A stretch of DNA of 6,281 nt from an uncultured Moraxella sp. (GCA_937889485.1 CALAPG010000398.1:1-6281); one strand, 5' to 3'; counted from the stretch's first letter, positions 1 to 6,187 are shown. The notes: generated by a model not told the origin, from the letters alone. Made by a program: numbers and translations.

Positions 1-515
1 GCGCCGTGGTAGGAGACAGTCCTTTTGCGGTATTATTGCCCGACGTGATATTAAACCCCTATGCCAGTGACTACAACACCCATAACCTGGCCTTTATGCT
101 ACAAGCATTTTGCAACTATCAGCATTCACAAATTTTGGTTGACCCAGTAGCCGAAGCCGATATCCATAAATACGGCATTGCCAAACTCAAAAGTGCCCAA
201 ATCATTGAAAAAACAGCTGCTAATCAAACCTTTGCGGTAACAGGATTTGTTGAAAAACCCAAAGCAGAGGTTGCGCCATCTAACCTTGCAGTGGTGGGAC
301 GCTATGTCTTTAACAATGCCATCTTTGATTACTTAGAAACCACCAAACCCAGTGTGGGTGGTGAGATCCAACTCACAGACGCCATTGATGCATTGATAGC
401 CACACAAGGGGTAGATGTGGTCAGTATGGTAGGCAATAGTTTTGATGCGGGCGATATGACCAGTTATATGCAGGCATTTTGTTATTTTGCTGATAAATTT
501 GAAAACTCGCATTAA
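1..515 (+). CDS. galU: UTP-glucose-1-phosphate uridylyltransferase, 3' part (5' end outside window)
   Basis: GalU makes UDP-glucose and pyrophosphate from UTP and glucose-1-phosphate in the cytoplasm, supplying UDP-glucose for surface polysaccharides and for GalE downstream. The frame is open to the left edge (first full codon at base 3), so about 171 codons of a protein usually near 290 residues are present and the N-terminal nucleotide-binding loop is missing. Seen directly: VGDSPFAVLLPDV near the start, whose Asp belongs to the family's metal/sugar-phosphate site; VEKPK at about 249-263 with the conserved Lys; then APSNLAVVGRYVF, EIQLTDAID, and FDAGD near the C-terminus. These match bacterial GalU in the same order. 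The GTG at base 6 is internal to the conserved region and is not a real start. The gene ends TAA at 513-515, and pgi begins 15 bp later, consistent with one transcript. Family assignment is firm; only completeness is limited by the window edge. Confidence 0.95.
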   Translation, partial: AVVGDSPFAVLLPDVILNPYASDYNTHNLAFMLQAFCNYQHSQILVDPVAEADIHKYGIAKLKSAQIIEKTAANQTFAVTGFVEKPKAEVAPSNLAVVGRYVFNNAIFDYLETTKPSVGGEIQLTDAIDALIATQGVDVVSMVGNSFDAGDMTSYMQAFCYFADKFENSH

Positions 516-530
516 TCCAAAAGGCTAACC

Positions 531-2198
531 ATGGGCTCAGTAGATTTAGATAAAGACCATCTACCCTTGTCGGCTTGTCACCAAGCTTGGCAAAATTTGT
601 ATCAAGACGCCAAGCAGGCGCCTAACTTATCTATGCTATTTGATCAGCAAGATCAAAGCGGTAGCGTGCCTAGAGGTGAGGCTTTTCAATGCACAGCTTG
701 CGACATCTTGATGGACTTTAGCAAGCAAAAATTGACTAAAAAAACTCTAACGGATTTGCTACACCTAGCTAAAGTATCTGACTTAAAAAGAAAAATTAAT
801 CAGCTTATAGCAGGTGATATTGTCAATGATACAGAAAATCGCCCCGCGTTACACACCGCCCTACGGCAACCAAAGTCTGAGGTATTGTTCTTAAATGAGC
901 AAGATGTTATTGCCAATGTGCATGCAAGCCTTGATAAGGCAGAAGGGCTCGTCAATCGTATACGTACAGGCATATGGCGTGGCTACGCGGGCAAAGCGAT
1001 TACCGATGTGGTCAATATTGGGGTGGGTGGCTCAGATTTAGGGCCAGTCATGGCAACGACCGCCCTAAAGGAGTGGTCAGATACGGCAATTCAAGTACAT
1101 TTTGTTTCCAATATGGATGGCACGCAGCTTGATGGCTTGCTCAAAGTTTTAAACCCACAAACCACCTTATTTATTATTTCTTCCAAGTCTTTTTCTACTA
1201 TTGATACTTTTTCCAATGCCAAAACCGCGCTGTCTTGGCTGTTAGCTAGTCATGATAACAAAGCCACTATTTTGCGCCGTCACTTTATTGGTATTTCGAC
1301 CAAAACCGATAAAATGAGTGAGTGGGGCATTCATGTAGATAATCAGCTACTCCTATGGGAATGGGTGGGTGGACGCTTTTCGATGTGGTCGGTAATTGGG
1401 CTTGCGATTGCTATCAAGATTGGTATGCCCAATTTTCGTGAGCTGCTAGCGGGTGCTTATGCGATGGATCAGCATTTTGCCAGTGCAAAGTTTAGCCAAA
1501 ATATGCCTGTTTTGTTGGGGTTGATTGGGGTTTGGAACAGTACCTTTTTGGGCATCAATGCCCACGCAGTGCTGCCTTATGATGGTAGGTTATCGTTTTT
1601 CCCCAATTATTTAACCCAACTAGAGATGGAGAGTAATGGCAAGTCGGTCAATCGCCAAGGTAATGCGGTCGATTATAATACTTGCCCCATCTTATGGGGG
1701 GATATTGGTTCTAATGCCCAGCATGCGTTTTATCAGCTACTTCATCAAGGTACGCAAGCAGTCAGCTGCGACTTTATTGCGCCCATCCGCCGTTATGCAG
1801 AGGTGCAGCAGGCAAATCCTAATTTGATTGAGCAGCATCAGTTATCGTTGGCCAATTGCTTGGCACAAAGCCAAGTATTGGCATTTGGTAATGATGCCGT
1901 TGATAAAGATGATACAATGGTTGATAAGTTTAAGCGTTATCGCGGTAATCAGCCCTCTACCACGCTCTTGTTAAAACAACTGACGCCCAAAAGTTTGGGG
2001 TCGTTGATTGCTTTGTATGAACATAAAGTGTATGTGATGAGTGTGATTTGGCAAATCAACCCATTTGACCAGTGGGGCGTTGAGGTGGGTAAGGTTATGG
2101 CAAATGCGGTGTTTGATGCACTGGTATCTATGGACACCAACACAAATTTTGATAGCTCGACTAATGCTTTGCTAAAAATCATTCAACAGAATAGATAG
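531..2198 (+). CDS. pgi: Glucose-6-phosphate isomerase
   Basis: Pgi interconverts glucose-6-phosphate and fructose-6-phosphate in the cytoplasm, linking glycolysis/gluconeogenesis to the hexose-phosphate pool used by GalU. The 555 residues are close to the usual bacterial length of about 550. Seen in order: GVGGSDLG at about 164-171; the phosphate-binding SSKSFSTIDT at about 217-226; PGI signature 1 (WVGGRFSMWSVIG); and PGI signature 2 (INPFDQWGVEVGK). The expected catalytic residues are present: Glu367 in MESNGK, His398 in NAQHAF and Lys521 in VEVGK. The 31-residue spacing of Glu and His equals that of Glu357/His388 in rabbit PGI. The start at 531 follows an AAAAGG Shine-Dalgarno-like run at 519-524. 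The gene sits 15 bp after galU and 4 bp before the UGDH-like gene, so co-transcription is likely. Nothing suggests loss of function. Confidence 0.97.
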   Translation: MGSVDLDKDHLPLSACHQAWQNLYQDAKQAPNLSMLFDQQDQSGSVPRGEAFQCTACDILMDFSKQKLTKKTLTDLLHLAKVSDLKRKINQLIAGDIVNDTENRPALHTALRQPKSEVLFLNEQDVIANVHASLDKAEGLVNRIRTGIWRGYAGKAITDVVNIGVGGSDLGPVMATTALKEWSDTAIQVHFVSNMDGTQLDGLLKVLNPQTTLFIISSKSFSTIDTFSNAKTALSWLLASHDNKATILRRHFIGISTKTDKMSEWGIHVDNQLLLWEWVGGRFSMWSVIGLAIAIKIGMPNFRELLAGAYAMDQHFASAKFSQNMPVLLGLIGVWNSTFLGINAHAVLPYDGRLSFFPNYLTQLEMESNGKSVNRQGNAVDYNTCPILWGDIGSNAQHAFYQLLHQGTQAVSCDFIAPIRRYAEVQQANPNLIEQHQLSLANCLAQSQVLAFGNDAVDKDDTMVDKFKRYRGNQPSTTLLLKQLTPKSLGSLIALYEHKVYVMSVIWQINPFDQWGVEVGKVMANAVFDALVSMDTNTNFDSSTNALLKIIQQNR

Positions 2199-2202
2199 TA
2201 TT

Positions 2203-3474
2203 ATGATGGAACAAATTTTTATTATCGGTGGCAGTAACGAAGCACTAAACACAGCAATTGTAATGGCAAGTTTAGATAGAAAAGTGACAGTCATTTGTTC
2301 GCAAAAGCAAATACAAGATACTCTCCAGCATTATTGTTTTGAGCGACAGATGGTCTCATTGTGGCACTTGTATACAAAAGAGCAAAAAATACAAATCAAT
2401 GAAGAGGTCTCGGCGACATTAGGTCAGATTAAAAATGATGAGACATTTCTATCTGCGACTTTTTGGCTATTTTTGGACACGTTAGATATCAATGATCGTC
2501 AACCCATTTTGGGGGCTATTAATCATCCCAATTGTAAAACAGTGTTGAGTGGGGTGTGCGATATTGGCGCAGCTGATAATATGGCAGCCGCATTGGCAAC
2601 ACCGTATGTGTTTTATTTACCATTTATTTTTATAAAAGATGGCATGAATTTTAGCTCTTTATTACAACCAGAGTTTGTCGTGCTAGGTGAAAAAACACCT
2701 AATAGCTACCTTGAGTGTGATGCAGTGAGTTTTTTTGTGAACCAATCGCAACAAAATCATGTTACAGATATTAAAACTGCTGAGTTCTCACGTAATACCA
2801 TTATGACAATGTTGGCGACTCGTTTAAGTTTGATGAATGAATTATCCAGATTGGCTGATCAACTAAATGTAGATATTACACAAGTAGAAAATATTGTCGG
2901 CAAAGACCCAAGAATAGGCAAAGATTATCTTTCTGCAGGTTGGGGGTTTGGAGGGAAAACGCTGCCTAACGAATTGTTGCGATTGACCCATACATTTCAA
3001 CAATGCAACATCAAAAGCTCTTTAATTCAAAAAGTAATGGCGATCAACGAAGACCAAAAAGAGCTGATTTTTCGCAAATTTTGGCGACACTTTGATGGAT
3101 TTATTGAGCATAAAACCGTGGTCATTTGGGGTGCAGGATATCGTAGTGGCACAGGGAGAACAACAAACTCTGCTATTCATCCTCTACTCAAATTGCTTTG
3201 GTCGTATCAAATTAAGACATTGATTTTTGCCACCAATACAGCATTTGAGCTTCAAGAGCACTACAGTGGTGAACCTTTATTTGAGTTAATACAAGATAGC
3301 TATCAATACTTACCACAAGCCGATGCATTGTTTATTATTAATGTTTCTGCGCATTATAGTTTGAATGTTAATTTGTTGAATCAAGCCAACGTACCTATTT
3401 TTGATGCTAAAAATTTTGTGAATAATGAGAATAAAATAAGACTAACTACCGCATATTATGGTATTGGTCGCTAA
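2203..3474 (+). CDS. UDP-glucose/GDP-mannose dehydrogenase-fold protein with lost catalytic residues (probable pseudoenzyme)
   Basis: This intact 423-residue frame has UGDH-family layout. It has an N-terminal Rossmann-like part (about 3-180), a central helical domain (about 190-290) with NELSRLAD, DPRIG (235-239) and GFGG (248-251), and a C-terminal UDP-binding-like domain (about 304-410) with VVIWGAGYRSGTGRTTNSAI. By eye alignment to Streptococcus pyogenes UGDH (numbering from memory), catalytic Cys260 is Thr253, with Lys263 and Asp264 as Asn256 and Glu257. Lys204 is Arg197, Asn208 is Met201, Thr118 is Gly117, Glu145 is Ile or Phe (141/142), Lys320 is Arg314 and Asp324 is Gly318. The NAD-binding GxGxxG has become GGSNEA (9-14). 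UDP-glucuronate synthesis is therefore unlikely, although the UDP-contacting loop is kept. No internal stop or frameshift breaks it. It starts at tandem ATGs (2203, 2206) 4 bp after pgi with no clear Shine-Dalgarno, suggesting translational coupling. G+C is visibly lower than in its neighbours. Its actual function is unknown. Confidence 0.85.
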   Translation: MMEQIFIIGGSNEALNTAIVMASLDRKVTVICSQKQIQDTLQHYCFERQMVSLWHLYTKEQKIQINEEVSATLGQIKNDETFLSATFWLFLDTLDINDRQPILGAINHPNCKTVLSGVCDIGAADNMAAALATPYVFYLPFIFIKDGMNFSSLLQPEFVVLGEKTPNSYLECDAVSFFVNQSQQNHVTDIKTAEFSRNTIMTMLATRLSLMNELSRLADQLNVDITQVENIVGKDPRIGKDYLSAGWGFGGKTLPNELLRLTHTFQQCNIKSSLIQKVMAINEDQKELIFRKFWRHFDGFIEHKTVVIWGAGYRSGTGRTTNSAIHPLLKLLWSYQIKTLIFATNTAFELQEHYSGEPLFELIQDSYQYLPQADALFIINVSAHYSLNVNLLNQANVPIFDAKNFVNNENKIRLTTAYYGIGR

Positions 3475-3545
3475 AAATGACAACAATACTTAACGCTATA
3501 GTTTGTTCTAACAAGTAATATTACAATAACGGTTGTAGTGACATT

Positions 3546-3551
3546 AAAAGG
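3546..3551 (+). promoter_or_regulatory. Ribosome binding site of galE
   Basis: AAAAGG followed by T lies 6 nt before the ATG at 3558. It is a clear Shine-Dalgarno match and supports that start, which also places the Rossmann glycine motif at the usual distance (residue 12). Confidence 0.7.
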
Positions 3552-3557
3552 TAACTT

Positions 3558-4592
3558 ATGAAACCCATATCAAACAAAATTTTGGTTACAGGCGGTGCGG
3601 GCTATATCGGTAGTCACACCTTGATTGAGCTAGTACAAGCAGGGTTTGAACCTGTCGTCTACGATAACCTCTCTAACAGTAGCCCCCTTGCGGTTGGGCG
3701 TGTTGAGAAGATTATTGGGCAACCTATTACTTTTATTGAAGGCGATATTCTAGATACTGCGCGACTTGAAAAAACATTTGTCGACCACAATTTTTTTGCC
3801 GTGATACACTTTGCAGGGCTAAAAGCCGTGGGCGAGTCGGTAGCCAAACCGTTATGGTACTATCAAAATAACGTGACAGGCACGTTAAACTTATTAGAAG
3901 TCATGAGTAAGGCTGCCATCAAAAACTTAATTTTTTCTTCATCAGCTACCGTCTACGGTGATCCCCAATCATTACCGATTGTTGAGACATCGCCGCGCTC
4001 TGCCACCAACCCATATGGGCAAAGTAAGCTAATGATTGAACATATTCTAGCGGATTTAGCTAGTTCAGACGCGGAGTGGCAAGCCATTAGTTTGCGCTAT
4101 TTCAACCCCATTGGGGCGCATATTACAGGAACAATTGGTGAAAATCCCAACGGCATTCCCAATAATTTGATGCCTTATATTAGCCAAGTTGCGGTAGGCA
4201 AGCTTAAGCAGCTTAGTGTGTTTGGGGATGATTATGATACGGTAGATGGCACGGGCGTGCGAGATTATATCCATGTGGTGGATTTGGCAAAAGGACATGT
4301 GGCAGCGCTGCAGTACCTCCAAAAACAATGCAAGCTAGGTTTTGAGGCGATTAACCTAGGGACAGGTAAGGGGACTTCGGTGCTGGAGCTGGTGCAAAGC
4401 TTTGAAGCGGTTACAGGACAAGCCGTGCCCTACCAAATGGCACCAAGACGGGCAGGAGATATCGCCAGCTGTTATGCTAGCAGTGGCAAGGCTCATCAGC
4501 TATTAAACTGGCAAGCGGCGCTGGGTATCAAAGAAATGTGTGCAGATACCTGGCGTTGGCAACAACAAAACCCGAATGGCTATGATGCTTAA
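3558..4592 (+). CDS. galE: UDP-glucose/UDP-N-acetylglucosamine 4-epimerase
   Basis: GalE is an NAD-dependent short-chain dehydrogenase/reductase that interconverts UDP-glucose and UDP-galactose, using the product of GalU. The 344 residues match the family length of about 340. Seen directly: TGGAGYIGSHT with the NAD-binding GxxGxxG at residues 12-18; FSSSATVYGD with catalytic Ser129; the YxxxK pair Tyr153/Lys157 in NPYGQSK; LRYFNPIGAH; and GVRDYIHVVDLA. At the position of E. coli Tyr299, which limits that enzyme to UDP-glucose/galactose, this protein has Cys305 (APRRAGDIASC), as human GALE does. Family knowledge therefore predicts that it also accepts UDP-GlcNAc/UDP-GalNAc. The ATG is preceded by a good Shine-Dalgarno. 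It lies 83 bp after the UGDH-like gene, on the same strand. No well-spaced promoter is visible in that gap, so read-through from upstream is plausible. The stop codon lies within a hairpin. Confidence 0.96.
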   Translation: MKPISNKILVTGGAGYIGSHTLIELVQAGFEPVVYDNLSNSSPLAVGRVEKIIGQPITFIEGDILDTARLEKTFVDHNFFAVIHFAGLKAVGESVAKPLWYYQNNVTGTLNLLEVMSKAAIKNLIFSSSATVYGDPQSLPIVETSPRSATNPYGQSKLMIEHILADLASSDAEWQAISLRYFNPIGAHITGTIGENPNGIPNNLMPYISQVAVGKLKQLSVFGDDYDTVDGTGVRDYIHVVDLAKGHVAALQYLQKQCKLGFEAINLGTGKGTSVLELVQSFEAVTGQAVPYQMAPRRAGDIASCYASSGKAHQLLNWQAALGIKEMCADTWRWQQQNPNGYDA

Positions 4593-4612
4593 GGAGCGGT
4601 ACAAAGCATCAT
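4582..4612 (+). other. Stem-loop across the galE stop codon
   Basis: ATGATGCTT (4582-4590) is perfectly complementary to AAGCATCAT (4604-4612), giving a 9-bp stem with a 13-nt loop that carries the TAA at 4590-4592. No T-tract follows, so it is not a textbook intrinsic terminator. It may protect the galE 3' end or help a Rho-type end. An AT-rich second dyad (AGTAAAA 4628-4634 / TTTTACT 4641-4647) lies just downstream. Confidence 0.45.
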
Positions 4613-4646
4613 GTGATCTGTAAAAACAGTAAAAGCAATATTTTAC

Positions 4647-4674
4647 TTGACCCACAAAATTAGAAAGAGATAAT
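4647..4674 (+). promoter_or_regulatory. Sigma70-type promoter for rsmH
   Basis: The -35 box TTGACC (4647-4652) and -10 box GATAAT (4669-4674) are 16 bp apart, each one base off consensus. Transcription would start near 4681, leaving a leader of about 37 nt before the rsmH ATG at 4718. This fits rsmH being transcribed independently of the sugar cluster. Inferred from sequence only. Confidence 0.55.
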
Positions 4675-4695
4675 AGAAGGTTAACTTTCTTCTAT
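4673..4695 (+). promoter_or_regulatory. Imperfect dyad at the rsmH transcription start (possible operator or leader hairpin)
   Basis: ATAGAAG (4673-4679) and CTTCTAT (4689-4695) form a perfect 7-bp inverted repeat with a 9-nt spacer. Within it, 4675-4690 is also a 14/16 palindrome centred on GTTAAC. It abuts the -10 box and covers the predicted start point, where a repressor site or a 5' RNA hairpin would act. No known regulator motif is recognised. Confidence 0.35.
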
Positions 4696-4717
4696 CGACC
4701 GCTAAGTACCCTTATTA

Positions 4718-5707
4718 ATGAATGATATTACCGCAGTAGGCGACTTTTCGCACCAAACCGTCTTATTGGCTGAGACGGTTGCTAGCGTCTTAGATACGCC
4801 ATTGTCCAGCTTATCGCAACTTGCGCCCAAATTTTCTGGCATTTTTGTGGATGCCACCTTTGGTAGGGGCGGTCACAGTCTCCTATTACTTAATCATCTA
4901 GATAGTGACAGCCGCCTGATCGTTTTTGATAAAGACCCCCAAGCCATTGCTGCCGCCACAGCACTGGCAAAAACTGATGCCCGTGTCACCGTAGTGCATG
5001 AAAGTTTTGCGCAGTTACAATCGAGCTTACAAGCGCTAGGTATTGTGCAAGTACAGGGAATTATGGCAGATTTAGGGGTTTCTTCCCCCCAGCTAGATGA
5101 CGGCAGCCGCGGATTTAGTTTTATGCGAGATGGGGCGGTGGATATGCGTATGGACACCACGCGTGGGCAGTCGGTGGCACAGTGGCTAGCCGAGGTGGAT
5201 GAAAACACCCTTGCTGATGTGTTATTTAATTATGGCGAAGAGCGTCACAGTCGCCGCATTGCCCGTGCCATTAAGCAAATGCCTGATTACCATTCCACCT
5301 TGCAGCTTGCTGAAGTCATCAAACAAGCCCACCCAAACTGGCAAAAAGGCAAACACCCTGCTACCCAAAGTTTTCAAGCCATGCGGATTTTTATTAACAA
5401 TGAGCTAGGTGACATTGAAGAGTTTTTAGCACAAGCGTTATCGGTGCTAAGTCCAGGTGCGCGCTTGGCAGTGATTAGTTTTCACTCACTTGAAGATCGT
5501 CTCATCAAGCAGTTTTTGCAAAAACATAGCAAAGGGCAATACCCAGGGGATGAGCTGTTACCCATGCCGCCCAAGCGCCCAAAACTTTTATCAAAACCTG
5601 AACGCGTGGCACCTTCCGCTGCTGAAATTAAAAGCAATCCGCGAGCTAGAAGCGCCTGGTTACGTTCAGCCACATGCCTTAAACCTAAGCAGGCACCCGA
5701 CTGCTAG
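4718..5707 (+). CDS. rsmH: 16S rRNA (cytosine(1402)-N4)-methyltransferase RsmH (MraW)
   Basis: RsmH uses S-adenosylmethionine to N4-methylate C1402 of 16S rRNA in the decoding centre; the gene usually opens the dcw cluster. The 329 residues slightly exceed E. coli's 313, explained by a longer N-terminus (11 residues before HQTVLL) and a longer linker at about 27-40. Seen in order: HQTVLLAETV (12-21); SAM-binding DATFGRGGHS (45-54); VFDKDP (69-74); ADLGVSSPQLD (117-127); GFSF (132-135); NYGEER (171-176); SFQAMRIFINNEL (218-230); SFHSLEDR (254-261); and a basic Pro-rich tail with NPRARSA. All the expected motifs are intact. The ATG at 4718 has no good Shine-Dalgarno, so the start is the least certain part. 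An independent promoter lies at 4647-4674. No mraZ lies upstream and no ftsL directly downstream, so the usual dcw context is missing on both sides within this window. Confidence 0.96.
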   Translation: MNDITAVGDFSHQTVLLAETVASVLDTPLSSLSQLAPKFSGIFVDATFGRGGHSLLLLNHLDSDSRLIVFDKDPQAIAAATALAKTDARVTVVHESFAQLQSSLQALGIVQVQGIMADLGVSSPQLDDGSRGFSFMRDGAVDMRMDTTRGQSVAQWLAEVDENTLADVLFNYGEERHSRRIARAIKQMPDYHSTLQLAEVIKQAHPNWQKGKHPATQSFQAMRIFINNELGDIEEFLAQALSVLSPGARLAVISFHSLEDRLIKQFLQKHSKGQYPGDELLPMPPKRPKLLSKPERVAPSAAEIKSNPRARSAWLRSATCLKPKQAPDC

Positions 5708-5802
5708 CGCAAATTTTTTTGGTGCATATTTGCTATAAGATCCAACAATGGCTTAGGCTGCCAAGGCGTGTACATCCATTAGCAAACCAACAACATATTA
5801 GC

Positions 5803-5833
5803 TTGTATAAAATGACTTAGCTTGCGTTATAAT
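5803..5833 (+). promoter_or_regulatory. Possible promoter inside the post-rsmH gap
   Basis: A perfect -10 box TATAAT (5828-5833) is preceded by TTGTAT (5803-5808) with a 19-bp spacer, longer than the optimal 17. Transcription would begin near 5840, about 10 nt before the first of the nested complementary segments, which is what makes the box worth noting. Confidence 0.4.
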
Positions 5834-5839
5834 GGTTTG

Positions 5840-5995
5840 TTTTGTGTGTTTGGGCGAGACTGTAAACGGTTAAGCGTTTGGTAGGGGTGTAAGGCAATTG
5901 TTAAATGCAGTGAGTTTTGTTATGCTTACCCCATAATATTCAACATCTTACAACCAGCCGTTACGCCAAGCGGACAGTTTGTTCACCCAGCCTGT
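5840..5995 (+). ncRNA. Candidate structured RNA (small RNA or leader), family unknown
   Basis: Four pairs of complementary segments nest inside one another: TGGG 5851-5854/CCCA 5986-5989; ACTGT 5859-5863/ACAGT 5974-5978; CGTTTGG 5875-5881/CCAAGCG 5966-5972 (one G-U pair); and GGGGT..AAG.CA 5884-5896/TGCTTACCCC 5923-5932. Together they allow one elongated fold of about 140 nt starting just after the TATAAT-directed start. Its 3' end is not defined by a terminator: only CCTGTTTTG follows the closing stem. It matches no RNA family I recognise. The pairings were found by eye and chance pairing is a real alternative, so confidence is low. Confidence 0.25.
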
Positions 5996-6132
5996 TTTGA
6001 TAGCCTAGTTAGTTGGCAGGTAAGATATGTTAAATGCCTTTGGTAATTTAACTTTAACTTTTAGTCAGTTTAAATGGCTCGTTGATCTGACAAGGCAGCA
6101 CTGGGGCTAGCACAAGCACTTAAGTTAAAAGA

Positions 6133-6187
6133 ACCCAAAATTGACCATAAATTTTACAGGAAAATGCCCTTATTTCAGGTTTTGGGT
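6133..6187 (+). other. Irregular stem-loop with GGA-containing apical loop
   Basis: ACCCAAAA (6133-6140) pairs perfectly with TTTTGGGT (6180-6187). Inside it, ATAA 6147-6150 can pair with TTAT 6170-6173, and ATTTT 6151-6155 with AAAAT 6161-6165, exposing ACAGG (6156-6160). No T-tract follows, so it is not a standard terminator. It would lie in the leader of the next gene if transcription begins at 5840. Confidence 0.35.

Noticed and set aside
1949..2182. Minus-strand frame of 77 codons inside pgi
   Set aside because: It lies wholly within pgi, whose catalytic Lys and second signature are encoded there on the plus strand. It has no family resemblance and is a shadow frame, as are the other frames nested within galE and rsmH.
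3475..3557. Promoter for galE (TACAAT at 3522-3527 or TATAGT at 3497-3502)
   Set aside because: Neither -10-like box has a -35 match at 16-18 bp; ATGACA and TTGTTC are spaced 14 and 13 bp away.
5707..5733. Hairpin GCAAAT/ATTTGC with a T-run just after rsmH as an intrinsic terminator
   Set aside because: The T-run (5714-5720) lies in the loop rather than after the stem, and the stem is short and AT-rich.
5490..5738. 82-codon plus-strand frame overlapping the 3' end of rsmH
   Set aside because: It is out of frame with rsmH, its product looks low-complexity without recognisable motifs, and it is explained by rsmH coding bias.
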